Below, one piece after another: positions 15,057 through 22,684 of a DNA stretch of 23,223 nucleotides (position 1 is its first letter; each line of letters opens with the position of its first letter). The position numbers were made by a program, and so were the translations under genes. This DNA is from CAYSPU01 sp964432995 (GTDB taxonomy: Bacteria; Verrucomicrobiota; Verrucomicrobiia; Limisphaerales; JAHDYP01): positions 1 through 23,223 of the forward strand of contig CAYSPU010000072.1 in the NCBI GenBank assembly GCA_964432995.1, read 5' to 3'. The notes beneath the pieces are model-generated. The model searched no databases and was not told the origin of the DNA. It was given only the letters and a program-made list of their open reading frames with translations.

Positions 15057-16715
15057 ATGAACGTTGAGGCAACAGGAGCTGGCGGAAGGCGACGGTCAAG
15101 GTGGCGGCGGTACGGGTGGTACGTACTCGCGCTCGGCGTCGTGGGCGCGGCGTATCTCGTGCATGCGGTGGTCGCGCCGCGTCGCGCGCTCGAGGCGACC
15201 CGATCGAGACTCCAGGCGGCCGGCGAGCGCCTGACAATCGAGGAGTGCGTTGGGCCGCGGGTGCCCGCGCATGAGGCGGCGGCACGACGGTTTCTCCTGG
15301 CAGCTCAGTCTTTGTGGGCGCAAAGGTCTCTGGCCGAGCAACTCGATTGCGCAGCACCGCGGGCGATGGAGATGGTGGCGCCGGGGAAGGCCCTCGTCGG
15401 TTGGCAGCAGGGAGCGCTTCCTGGCGACCAGGGACGATGTCCGGCCATTCTTCGGGATCGGGCCAGGCTGGCCCGGGGCTCTGAAGCCCGGGGCGGGACC
15501 GAAGCGGTGGCCCCAGTGCCAGCGCCTCCCACGTGGGAGGACCTGGCTGTTGGACTCCGGCATTGCGCGCCGGCGCTGAATGAGATTCGCGAGGCTTCGC
15601 GCGCGGCAGCCTTCGACTGGAGCTTGGACTACTCCCAAGACCCGGCACGAGTGCAGCCCTACCTCATTCTCTGCCCGGCAGTGGTCCGGGGGTTGCAGGC
15701 CGCCATACTGCTGGCTCTGCACGAAGGTCGCCGTGACGACGCGCTCGAGTTCCTTGAGACCCAGTTGCGGATTGTTCGGCATTTCCCGCCGAACGGTCTG
15801 GAAACCGGAGAAGGCTGGCGGCTCGACATGGCGTCCCTCGCGTGGAGTGCGACCTGGGAAGCTCTCCAGGCGGAAGGTTGGACGGACGACCAGCTCCGTC
15901 GGCTCCAGCAGGCATGGCAGGAAACCGATTTCATCGGGTGCATGATTCGCGGGCTGGAGATGGAGCGCGCGCTGGGGCTCACGGACTATGCCCACTGTCG
16001 GGAGGATCCCGGGCGGCTGGGCACTTTGATTCGTGCGCGCGGTGGCGGTCGTTTGGGAGGAACGGGGCCGCCGCCCCTCTCGATCCGTAATCTCTCCAGC
16101 ATCCCGTGGCGGGTGGTGCGGTCATTCCATTGCCGCAGCGAAGGCGCCCGGGCCCGGGTTTGGGCCTGGACCAAGTCCTGGGACGACGAACGATGCTATC
16201 TCGAAATGACGCACTTGATGATCACGGAGGCGCGGGCTCGGTTGGCTCTCGCCCGTCCGCCGCGCGTTCTTCCGCTCACGCTGCCGGCGGGGAAGAGGTT
16301 TGTGCTGACTGGCGTTCTAAGCCCCTCCGTCTACGATCCGATACGACGGCACATGCTGGCCTCGATCTCCTTGCTCAGGCTCGACACCAGGATGGCGATA
16401 GCCTTTCCTCCACAGGCGCAGCGCGAGATGGCTCTCACAGCCGTCGCCCTCAAGCGCCACCAGTTGCGGCATGGGACGCATCCCGAGGACCTGGCAGAAC
16501 TGGTGCCCGCATTCCTGTCCGAAGTCCCGATGGATTGGATGGACGGTCAGCCGTTGCGCTACCGTCGCCTGGAGGGGCAACGGTTTCTGCTCTACTCGGT
16601 GTCCGACGATGGCATCGACCAAGGCGGTGATCCCACGGTGTCGGGAGTGCCTCGAAAAAGCGTGGCCCTCGACAAAGGCCGCGATTTCGTCTGGCCCGAG
16701 GCCGTGTCACCGTAG
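15057..16715 (+). CDS. Uncharacterised N-terminally membrane-anchored protein, paralogue 1
   Basis: A 552-residue protein of no recognised function. Seen: a short basic N-terminus, then one membrane segment (YVLALGVVGAAYLVHAVVA, about 22-40), then a long, Arg-rich, mostly helical region predicted to lie outside the inner membrane. The C-terminal ~80 residues read EMALTAVALKRHQLRHG, PEDLAELVPAFLSEVPMDWMDG, PLRYRRLEGQRFLLYSV and DDGIDQGGDP. That last part resembles a domain found in many planctomycete/verrucomicrobial exported proteins, which looks like the C-terminus of pseudopilin-type proteins. ATG 15057 is chosen because it and the following bases (ATGAACGTTGAGGC, preceded by GACGAA) are also found at the start of the downstream paralogue. 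Compared with paralogue 2 it differs most in the Pro/Gly-rich stretch around residues 120-160. Its stop codon lies within an inverted repeat. Confidence 0.8.
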   Translation: MNVEATGAGGRRRSRWRRYGWYVLALGVVGAAYLVHAVVAPRRALEATRSRLQAAGERLTIEECVGPRVPAHEAAARRFLLAAQSLWAQRSLAEQLDCAAPRAMEMVAPGKALVGWQQGALPGDQGRCPAILRDRARLARGSEARGGTEAVAPVPAPPTWEDLAVGLRHCAPALNEIREASRAAAFDWSLDYSQDPARVQPYLILCPAVVRGLQAAILLALHEGRRDDALEFLETQLRIVRHFPPNGLETGEGWRLDMASLAWSATWEALQAEGWTDDQLRRLQQAWQETDFIGCMIRGLEMERALGLTDYAHCREDPGRLGTLIRARGGGRLGGTGPPPLSIRNLSSIPWRVVRSFHCRSEGARARVWAWTKSWDDERCYLEMTHLMITEARARLALARPPRVLPLTLPAGKRFVLTGVLSPSVYDPIRRHMLASISLLRLDTRMAIAFPPQAQREMALTAVALKRHQLRHGTHPEDLAELVPAFLSEVPMDWMDGQPLRYRRLEGQRFLLYSVSDDGIDQGGDPTVSGVPRKSVALDKGRDFVWPEAVSP

Positions 16716-16788
16716 AGTCCTTGAAGCTCAGAACACGTTGTTGACAGATCAAGTTCTGAATTCGGCGTTTCAGGATTCAAGGACTCTA
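16713..16788. repeat. Nested inverted repeat at the end of paralogue 1
   Basis: TAGAGTCCTTGAA (16713-16725) is the perfect 13-base inverse complement of TTCAAGGACTCTA (16776-16788). Inside it, TCAGAAC (16728-16734) pairs with GTTCTGA (16753-16759). The stop codon of paralogue 1 is the first TAG of the outer arm. No T-run follows, so it may be a structured 3' end, a factor-dependent terminator, or a tiny miniature-element remnant. Confidence 0.6.
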
Positions 16789-17002
16789 TAGGCGAGGCGG
16801 CGACAGAGGCGGAACCGAATGGCCGTCAGATGTCCGAGTCAAGTTGAACAGCCATGGTCTGAGGCGCCGCCTCGCTGGGTGGGTGAAAGGGACGCGTGCG
16901 TCGAGGAGTCCATCGGGGGGGGACAGAGCGATCAGGGTGTGCTATGCTCCGTGCGTTCGGGCCGAGAGCGCTGTCCAACTGAGGTCACCTGATAGACGAA
17001 GG
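16789..17002 (+). promoter_or_regulatory. Leader region of paralogue 2 with a weak possible promoter
   Basis: No gene is supported here; an in-frame ATG at 16844 would add 53 residues with no counterpart in paralogue 1. GGGACA (16920-16925) and TATGCT (16943-16948), 17 bases apart, each match the sigma70 consensus at 4 of 6 positions. The final bases gacgaagg before ATG 17003 resemble the leader of paralogue 1 and include a modest Shine-Dalgarno (GAAGG). Confidence 0.3.
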
Positions 17003-18625
17003 ATGAACGTTGAGGCTACAAGACCTGCCCGAAGACGACGGTTGAGGTGGTGGTGGTTCGTGCTCGCGGTGGGCGTCGTGGGCGCGGGGTATCTCCTGCA
17101 TGCGGTGGTCGCGCCGCGTCGCGCGCTCGAGGCGACCAAGTCGAAGCTCAGAGCCGCCGGTGTACGCCTGGCGGTCGAGGATTGCGTTGGGCCCCGGGTG
17201 CCCGAGCACCAGGCGGCGGCACGACGGTTCGTGGCGGCGGCGCAGTCGCTTTCGTCCCGGGCTCAGGTGCTGGCCAATTCCGCGCCCCGCGCGATGGAGA
17301 TGGTGGCGCCGGGGAAAGCCCGGGTGGGCTGGCGTCGAGCGGAGTTGCCCGAACCACCCGCTGGCCCGGCCCAATACGAGGCAATGCTGCTGCAACGCTA
17401 CGGATTGCGGGTGCCGGCTGGCACCACCAACACGCCGCCGCCCCCGCGCCCGACGTGGGAGGACCTCGCCGTCGAGCTCCAGGCGTGCGCGTCGGCGTTG
17501 CAGGAGATCGGGGAAGTCACCAAGGTCGCGGGCTTCGACTGGAGCTTGGACTACTCGCAGGGGTTTGAGATGCTCCTGCCGCACCTCGGTCCGGCGAAGT
17601 CTGCGGTTCAGAGGCTGCAGGCCGCCACGTTGCTCGCCCTCCACCAGGGCCGGCGTGACGACGCGATCGAGTTCCTCGAAACCCAACTTCGCATCGTTCG
17701 GGGTTTTCCCCGGAACGGCATGTTGATCGACGAACTGGTGCGGATCGCCATCGGGGCCATCGCCTGGAACACCACCTGGGAGGCTCTCCAAGACGGCGAT
17801 TGGACCGACGCCCAACTCCGTCGGCTCCAGCAGGCGTGGCAGGATACCGAGTTTGTCGACTGCATGATTCGCGGCCTGGAGATGGAGCGCGCGCTGGCGC
17901 TCGGGGAGTATGCCCGGTGCCGGGAGGATCCCGGCCGGCTGAGTAACATGCTGAGCGCGTTCGGTGGCTTGGGAGCAACGGCACCCACACCCCCCGCGGG
18001 CAGCAATCTCTCTGACATCCTGCGCCGGGTGGTGGAGTTCTTCCGTCGCAGCGGCGGCGGGATGCACGCCCAGTTCTGGGCCTGGTTCAGGTCCTGGGAG
18101 GACGAGCGTTGCTACCTGGAAGCCACGCACACGATGATCGAGAGCGCCCGGGCGCGATCCGCCCTGGGGCATCCACCGCGCACGCTTCCGCTCGCGCTGT
18201 CGGCCGGGGAGACGTTCCTCCCGAAAGACCCCTGGATGGATTCGGCCAAGATCCGGCGGCATTTGCTCGCCGCAACAATCCTGCCCTCACTCGGCAGCGC
18301 AATGTCGAAGGCCTATCGCGTGCAGATGCAGCGCGAGATGGCTCTCACCGCCATCGCCCTCAAGCGCCACCAATTGCGCAACGAAACGTTGCCCGAGGAA
18401 CTGGCAGAACTGGTGCCCGCCTACCTGTCCGAAGTCCCGATGGACTGGATGGACGGCATGCCGCTGCGGTACCGTCGACTTGAAGGGCAACGGTTTCTGC
18501 TCTACTCGGTCGCCGACGATGGCATCGACCAGGGAGGAGACCCTGCACCAGCCGAAGGACGTTCCAAGGGGAGGGCTCTGCACCTTGGTCGCGACTTTGT
18601 CTGGCCCGAGGCGGTGGGGCCGTGA
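17003..18625 (+). CDS. Uncharacterised N-terminally membrane-anchored protein, paralogue 2
   Basis: A 540-residue tandem paralogue of the gene at 15057. Seen: the same architecture, with MNVEAT, basic residues, a single membrane segment (WWFVLAVGVVGAGYLLHAVV), then APRRALEATKSKL, CVGPRVPEHQAAARRF, APRAMEMVAPGKARVGW, FDWSLDYSQ, ALHQGRRDDAIEFLETQLRIVR, CMIRGLEMERALALGEYARCREDPGRLS and the EMALTAIALKRHQLR to GDDP-like C-terminal block. Most positions outside the central linker and the Pro-rich loop agree with paralogue 1, pointing to a fairly recent duplication. Function unknown; the conserved paired Cys and the FDWSLDYSQ segment are the best handles for a family search. The start was chosen by match to paralogue 1 rather than ATG 16844. 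Confidence 0.8.
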   Translation: MNVEATRPARRRRLRWWWFVLAVGVVGAGYLLHAVVAPRRALEATKSKLRAAGVRLAVEDCVGPRVPEHQAAARRFVAAAQSLSSRAQVLANSAPRAMEMVAPGKARVGWRRAELPEPPAGPAQYEAMLLQRYGLRVPAGTTNTPPPPRPTWEDLAVELQACASALQEIGEVTKVAGFDWSLDYSQGFEMLLPHLGPAKSAVQRLQAATLLALHQGRRDDAIEFLETQLRIVRGFPRNGMLIDELVRIAIGAIAWNTTWEALQDGDWTDAQLRRLQQAWQDTEFVDCMIRGLEMERALALGEYARCREDPGRLSNMLSAFGGLGATAPTPPAGSNLSDILRRVVEFFRRSGGGMHAQFWAWFRSWEDERCYLEATHTMIESARARSALGHPPRTLPLALSAGETFLPKDPWMDSAKIRRHLLAATILPSLGSAMSKAYRVQMQREMALTAIALKRHQLRNETLPEELAELVPAYLSEVPMDWMDGMPLRYRRLEGQRFLLYSVADDGIDQGGDPAPAEGRSKGRALHLGRDFVWPEAVGP

Positions 18626-18642
18626 GTGATACTCCCCAATGT

Positions 18643-18703
18643 CAAATCCCCAATCCGCAATCCTCGATGACCGATTGATTGGGGATTGAGGATTGGGGAT
18701 TTG
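18643..18703. terminator. AATCCCCAAT-type long hairpin between convergent genes, copy 2
   Basis: The arm 18643-18665 pairs with 18681-18703 at 21 of 23 positions (shared block CAAATCCCCAATCC), with a 15-base loop, and weaker pairing continues outward. It sits 17 bases after the stop of paralogue 2 and well before the stop of the convergent gene at 18841. On the plus strand a T-rich patch (cccctttcttt, about 18725-18735) follows. It is therefore plausible as a bidirectional terminator. Its sequence is a larger version of the hairpin at 14893. Confidence 0.5.
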
Positions 18704-18840
18704 GGATTGAGGCGACTGGTCCCGTCCCCTTTCTTTGCACCGACCAGGCGTGAGATCCCCGCATGCGCCGCATGCCGTCCGGTTGCATTCGCAGGAACCG
18801 GTCCCCGCGAGGGACACAGAACTTCTACGAGGCGGTTAAC

Positions 18841-20766
18841 CTACCTGCGAACCACGATGAGCCAGTCCTCGTCCGGCTCCGCCGGCGCCTGACCCAACGC
18901 TCGCGCGCTGCCGCCCTTCACTTGACGGACGGAGCCTTCCCGCAGCGCGCCTCCGTGACGCGGATCAAACCAGTGCACGCGGAACGTGCCGGAGGCCCCG
19001 CGCAAGTCGAGTTCCGCCGTGCCGCCCTCGGGCAGATAGACGAGATAGACCTCGCCCGCTTTCGCCAGGCAGTAGCGCGAGTTGTCGTTCTTGGGATTGC
19101 CAACCAGGGCGTCGGCGTTGGTCATATCCCAGAAAGGGATTCGGTGGTCGTGGAAGAACTCGAGGGCGATGCGGCAGCAATCCCAACTGTGGTCGCGGCT
19201 CCGCCAGTCTTCGCACTGCAGATCGTTTTGTGGGAGGGCGTAGCCGAAGTAGTATTCGACCCCGCCGCCGCCGGCCATGAGGTTACCCCAGAGGCAGAGT
19301 TTGCGGATATCGTGGAAGGTGTAGGTCTTGCCGCCCTGCACCGCCTGGCCGGTGTGGCCCTGGTAGCCGGGGTCGGGGGGCACGCCCATTTCGGCGGGGT
19401 TCTGTTCGTCGTTGCAGACGACCCAGGGTTTGCCGGCCTGGGCGGATTCGTTGATCCACTGGAGGGTGCGCTGGTGCGCCTGGCTCCAGGAGTTCTGCAG
19501 CGAGGCCCCTGTCAGCGCCGACTGGCGGCCGAGCAACGGGCGGTACACCTTCTCCTGCTGGTTGGGATACGTGTGGATGACGAGGTGGTGGTCGTAGGGA
19601 TCAAGGTCGCGAAGATACTGCGCCATGTCGCGGTGCTCCTCGGCCGACTGCGTGTTCTCCTCCCCGAGGTTCCAGTTCAGCGCGAGGTTGTGGGCAAAAC
19701 GCGCCACGAGTTCGCGGCAGTAGAGCTTGCGCTCGACACCGAGCCGGCCGCCATCGAGCGATTCCGGAACCGTTTGCTGATCGCGTCCGTCGCCACGGCG
19801 GTTGTCGTCAATCTCGTTCTCCTGGAGTTTGAAATGCAGATACAGGCCGAGCGCGGTCGCGTGGTCGAAGACGATCCCCCACTGATCGAGTTTGGAGACG
19901 TCGTAGTGCAACTTGTGGTCGCGTTCGGCGAAGGGCCAGACGTCGTCGCCATCGCCTCCGGCGTTGTAGGGGAGGAAGGAGAAGGCGTTGACGCCTTTGC
20001 CGGCCAGGTAGTTCAAGGCACCGATCAGCCCTTTGCCTTGGCCGCCCTTCCATGTTGGATCGCCGGTTCGCCAGTCCCGCACATGCGGCTGCCAGGTCTT
20101 GAGTTGACCGGCCGGGGCATTCTCCCCGGGGCGCGCGTCGCGACGTCGGTTGGCGCGGGTGCCATCGAAGTCGGCGTAGCCGAGCAGGTTTTCGGGCGCG
20201 TCGGCGCCGGCCTTCAGGAAGTAGTCGCCGCTGCCGGCAAAGCGGAGGTGGTGTCGGCCGACGTATTGCAGGCGGCCCCGCGCGCGGAAGTCACGTCCCG
20301 TCTTGTCTGTGGGCGCAACGGTGAACTTCCCGGTCAGGCCGAGGATCGGCGACGCCGCCCGGGCGGCGGATTCGTCAACGGCTACGTTCTTTCCCTGGAG
20401 CATCGACACCGCGTAATTCCATTGGCCGGGTTTGTCCGGCGAGAGGTGTGCCCGCCATTTGGAGCCCGACTCCGCGCCGGTGTTCGCCGCGTTACCATCG
20501 GCTGCGAAGTAACCGGGGACGACGTATCGCGGTGCGCCCGACTCGTGGGTGAACGTGACGCTCAGCGCGTAGTCCGTGAAGGGATTCGGGTCCGTGTCGC
20601 GTTCGCGGGCCAACGGGCCGTCGAGCGTGAGGGTGACCTTGTGCCATTGGCGGAGTTCGCCGGAGACGGTGACCGTCGCGGGCGGCGGTTCAGCCGCCGT
20701 CAGCGACACCCCGATGGCGAGGAGCGCCGCCATCTGCAGGGCGAGTGGGTTTGATGGGTTGCGCAT
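18841..20766 (-). CDS. Exported DUF5060-type glycoside hydrolase-like protein with C-terminal collagen-binding-like domain
   Basis: A 641-residue exported protein. ATG 20766 begins MRNPSNPLALQMAALLAIGV and a signal peptide ends near TAAEPP (about residue 25); an upstream in-frame ATG at 20955 would hide the signal peptide. Seen: an N-terminal beta-sandwich (about 28-155, VTVSGELRQWHKVTLTLDG and FTDYALSVTFTHESG) as in DUF5060; a TIM-barrel-like centre with GDYFLKAGADAPENLLGY, NAFSFLPYNAGGDGDDVWPF, LALNWNLGEENTQS (Glu369/Glu370), and WVVCNDEQNPAEMG (Glu454); and a C-terminal domain EVYLVYLPEGGTAELDL, FRVHWFDPRHGG, like the putative collagen-binding domain that closes such proteins. The two Glu sites fit a retaining glycosidase acid/base and nucleophile (inference). 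Substrate unknown. It is followed by a hairpin region on its 3' side and convergent to paralogue 2. Confidence 0.85.
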   Translation of the reverse strand: MRNPSNPLALQMAALLAIGVSLTAAEPPPATVTVSGELRQWHKVTLTLDGPLARERDTDPNPFTDYALSVTFTHESGAPRYVVPGYFAADGNAANTGAESGSKWRAHLSPDKPGQWNYAVSMLQGKNVAVDESAARAASPILGLTGKFTVAPTDKTGRDFRARGRLQYVGRHHLRFAGSGDYFLKAGADAPENLLGYADFDGTRANRRRDARPGENAPAGQLKTWQPHVRDWRTGDPTWKGGQGKGLIGALNYLAGKGVNAFSFLPYNAGGDGDDVWPFAERDHKLHYDVSKLDQWGIVFDHATALGLYLHFKLQENEIDDNRRGDGRDQQTVPESLDGGRLGVERKLYCRELVARFAHNLALNWNLGEENTQSAEEHRDMAQYLRDLDPYDHHLVIHTYPNQQEKVYRPLLGRQSALTGASLQNSWSQAHQRTLQWINESAQAGKPWVVCNDEQNPAEMGVPPDPGYQGHTGQAVQGGKTYTFHDIRKLCLWGNLMAGGGGVEYYFGYALPQNDLQCEDWRSRDHSWDCCRIALEFFHDHRIPFWDMTNADALVGNPKNDNSRYCLAKAGEVYLVYLPEGGTAELDLRGASGTFRVHWFDPRHGGALREGSVRQVKGGSARALGQAPAEPDEDWLIVVRR

Positions 20767-20869
20767 AGTGGGCAAAAGGGTCGGGAATTCGGGTGAGGGG
20801 GTTGATTCGCTGGGACGCCCTTGCTGGAGCTCATGATGTGCCACCAGGGACTGCGAAACCGTGAGGTAG

Positions 20870-20891
20870 GGACGCCCGGCCTCGGGCGTCC
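20870..20891. repeat. Perfect hairpin inside an outer inverted repeat, upstream of the DUF5060-type gene
   Basis: GGACGCCCG (20870-20878) pairs perfectly with CGGGCGTCC (20883-20891) around the loop GCCT. An outer pair, CAGGGAC (20845-20851) and GTCCCTG (20901-20907), brackets it. It lies in the 178-base gap between the stop of the glutamine amidotransferase gene and the start of the exported glycosidase-like gene, both minus strand, so it may be a terminator/REP-type element between them. No T-run is present. Confidence 0.55.
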
Positions 20892-20944
20892 GCACGACCG
20901 GTCCCTGCCAGCCAAGCCTAAGGGGCGCGCGCGGCCGCGCGTCC

Positions 20945-21661
20945 TTACCTTCCACTGATGTCTTCGTAGATTTCGGCCAGATGCCCGAGCAGCCCGTCCA
21001 TCAACCGGTTCGCTTGGTCGAACCGCTGCGGTTGGGACAACATCGCGGCGGCGTCCTGCACGAACGGTCCCGGAACCAGTTCGTGTTCAAGCCCGCCGAT
21101 CAGGGCGCGGGCGGAGGCGGGTGTTGCTTCGAGGTGGAGTTGGAGCCCCAGCACGCGGTCGCCCCAGACGAAGGCCTGGTTGAGACAGGCAGCGCTCCGG
21201 ACCAGCCTCACCGCGCCGGGAGGGAGATCGAACGTCTCGCCGTGCCAGTGGAACACCACGCACTCCTCGGGGAACAGCTTCCCCATGGGGTGACGATCGG
21301 CGTCGGGTTCGCGTGCGATGGGGAACCAGCCGATCTCCCGGGCGGCATTTCGATGCACCCGAGAGCCCAGAACCGCGGCGATCATCTGCGCGCCGAGGCA
21401 GACGCCGAGGACGATCTTGCCCCCGTCGATCGCCCTGCGGACATACGCCTTCTCGGCGACGAGCCAGGGGAACGCCGTCTCGTCGTTCACGCTCATCCCG
21501 CCGCCCAAGACGATCAGCCAGTCGAAGTCCTCCACGACGGGGAATTGCGGATTCCCACGGTAGAGGCAGGTGGTGGTCACCACCGCTTGGTGTGTGTCCA
21601 GCCAGGTGACAATGCTTCCCGGGCCTTCGAAAGGCTCGTGCTGAAGGATGTGCGCCCTCAC
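20945..21661 (-). CDS. Class I glutamine amidotransferase-like protein (GMP synthase-type GATase1)
   Basis: A 238-residue stand-alone GATase1 domain protein. Seen: MRAHILQHEPFEGPGSIVTWL at the start, IVLGGGMSV (50-58), the nucleophile elbow LGVCLGAQM with Cys88, REIGWFPI (109-115), VVFHWHGETFDLPPGA (135-150), and LGLQLHLEAT with His176 and Glu178 completing the Cys-His-Glu triad. Known: such proteins cleave glutamine or gamma-glutamyl amides; free-standing members often act on gamma-glutamyl compounds or are detoxifying rather than biosynthetic. The start is GTG 21661, six bases after the stop of the small upstream gene, so the pair is probably co-transcribed. No nearby synthetase partner is present. 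Confidence 0.9.
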   Translation of the reverse strand: MRAHILQHEPFEGPGSIVTWLDTHQAVVTTTCLYRGNPQFPVVEDFDWLIVLGGGMSVNDETAFPWLVAEKAYVRRAIDGGKIVLGVCLGAQMIAAVLGSRVHRNAAREIGWFPIAREPDADRHPMGKLFPEECVVFHWHGETFDLPPGAVRLVRSAACLNQAFVWGDRVLGLQLHLEATPASARALIGGLEHELVPGPFVQDAAAMLSQPQRFDQANRLMDGLLGHLAEIYEDISGR

Positions 21662-21667
21662 GATGAT

Positions 21668-21982
21668 TCAGGAGGTTGGTGGTGTGGCGTTGCACCTACG
21701 GAAGAGTCGTTCGAAGCCGTCATACGGCCTGAGGGCGAACACCTCGAAGGCGATACATTGCTCGCGCACCAGCGGCAAGGTCTTGAGCAGCCGGGTCGCT
21801 TCTTCCGCAGACGCGCACTCGAGAAGAAGCACCGCTCTTCTGTCGGACAGGGTGAACCAGATGTCGCGCACGTACCCCTCCCGGTAGAGTTCCCAGACGC
21901 GTCTCGCCTCCTCGTCGAGCCAAGGCTGCAGATCTTGAACGCGCTTCTCCGTGCTGGGCTTCTCTATCGCGAGGATTCTCAT
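21668..21982 (-). CDS. Small YciI/muconolactone isomerase-like protein
   Basis: A 104-residue protein beginning MRILAIEKPS. Seen: a pattern of alternating strands and helices (RDIWFTLSDRRAVLLLECASAEEATRLLKTLPLV, then CIAFEVFALRPYDGFERLF) characteristic of ferredoxin-like dimeric alpha-beta barrel proteins related to YciI and muconolactone isomerase. The family match is by pattern only. An upstream frame extends to ATG 22330, but the added sequence is Arg/Pro-rich without homology, and GGAAGA just before ATG 21982 supports the shorter start. It precedes the glutamine amidotransferase by six bases. Function unknown. Confidence 0.7.
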   Translation of the reverse strand: MRILAIEKPSTEKRVQDLQPWLDEEARRVWELYREGYVRDIWFTLSDRRAVLLLECASAEEATRLLKTLPLVREQCIAFEVFALRPYDGFERLFRRCNATPPTS

Positions 21983-22330
21983 TCTTCCGGCATGCCCGAC
22001 CTCCGTCGGCTGCGGCCGGCCGCGGTTACCCTCGGCGGGCGGGTTGCGTCGCCAGAATAGGATTCCGCCCGGCCAGATACAACGACGGATGCGATGTGGG
22101 TCCGACTTGCGTATTGGTATCAGACCGAGCCGCACGCACCGTTGCCGGCGCTGCCGCCGCTCCTCGAGCGGGCACCCGCGCCCGATGAAGCGTTCTGGTC
22201 TCGATCGTCGAGTGGAAGGCACCCGAGTAGGCAGGTCCGGCCCTCGGGCGTGGGGAGGCCTTTCGGTTGGTCGACCGCGAAAGCGGGGCGGCCGCTCCGC
22301 ACTCGATCCGGCCACGCTGCGCAACACCAT
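21983..22330. other. Gap without a supported gene
   Basis: 348 bases upstream of the small YciI-like gene. Both strands are open in several frames because of high GC, but the translations are Arg/Pro-rich and unlike any recognised family. No clear hairpin, promoter or RNA gene was found. A minus-strand promoter for the 21982/21661 gene pair should lie here. Confidence 0.4.
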
Positions 22331-22534
22331 TCAGCGGAGCCCAACCGCGATCAGGTCCATCACCGAGGCGAGCATCGCCAGGACAAACGGGATGAGCACC
22401 ACGAGCGACAGTACCAGGCCCGCCCACGCCAGGCGCCGTTGGGGCGCCTGGCGGCGGGCGTGAAACGCATAGGCCGCAGCGAGGGGAGCCAGAAAGCAGA
22501 AGACGCCCGCCGTGGGCGTCGCCAGAGGATCGCT
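22331..22534 (-). pseudogene. Downstream half of a small membrane protein, cut off by an in-frame TGA
   Basis: Directly after the TGA at 22537-22535 the same frame stays open for 67 codons to TGA 22333-22331. It encodes two convincing hydrophobic segments, GVFCFLAPLAAAYAF and AWAGLVLSLVVLIPFVLAMLASVMDLIAV, separated by a basic loop (HARRQAPQRR), with an ending GLR. There is no ATG, GTG or TTG before the second segment, so it cannot easily be made as a separate protein. The layout resembles the end of a small multi-pass protein such as DUF4190-type proteins (weak resemblance). It is probably the rest of the gene at 22535-22684, disrupted by mutation or a sequencing error. Confidence 0.5.
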
Positions 22535-22684
22535 TCAGCTACGCCCGATGAGGGAGCAAAACACGGCCAATGCGAACAGGGGTAGTGCCAGCGCGATGCT
22601 GCCGGAGGCCGGTAGCCGCCGCGAGCCCATGCCGGCGACTACTCCCAAGAACGCCCCGGCGAGGTAGACGATGGACTCACTCAT
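22535..22684 (-). CDS. Small membrane protein (49 residues), probably truncated
   Basis: Begins MSESIVYLAGAFLGVVAGMG and contains a second hydrophobic stretch SIALALPLFALAVFCSLIG, giving two short membrane helices before the TGA. Its ATG overlaps the stop of the upstream DUF2007-like gene by 8 bases (ATGAGTGA), indicating translational coupling. The same frame continues past the TGA with two more membrane helices (22331-22534), so the intact protein was likely about 117 residues and four-pass. Confidence 0.55.
   Translation of the reverse strand: MSESIVYLAGAFLGVVAGMGSRRLPASGSIALALPLFALAVFCSLIGRS

Noticed and set aside
16741..16768. Promoter with TTGACA at 16741
   Set aside because: The -35 match is perfect, but no acceptable -10 element lies 16-18 bases downstream, and it is inside the nested inverted repeat.
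18763..20754. 663-codon plus-strand frame
   Set aside because: It is antisense to the DUF5060-type protein, which has a signal peptide and recognisable domains.
21983..22330. N-terminal extension of the YciI-like protein to ATG 22330
   Set aside because: The added ~116 residues are Arg/Pro-rich with no fold signature, and a nearer start with a GGAAGA site explains the conserved part.
22535..22537. TGA as a selenocysteine codon in the membrane protein
   Set aside because: It falls in a loop between membrane helices after RS, no redox motif surrounds it, and no SECIS-like stem was recognised directly downstream.
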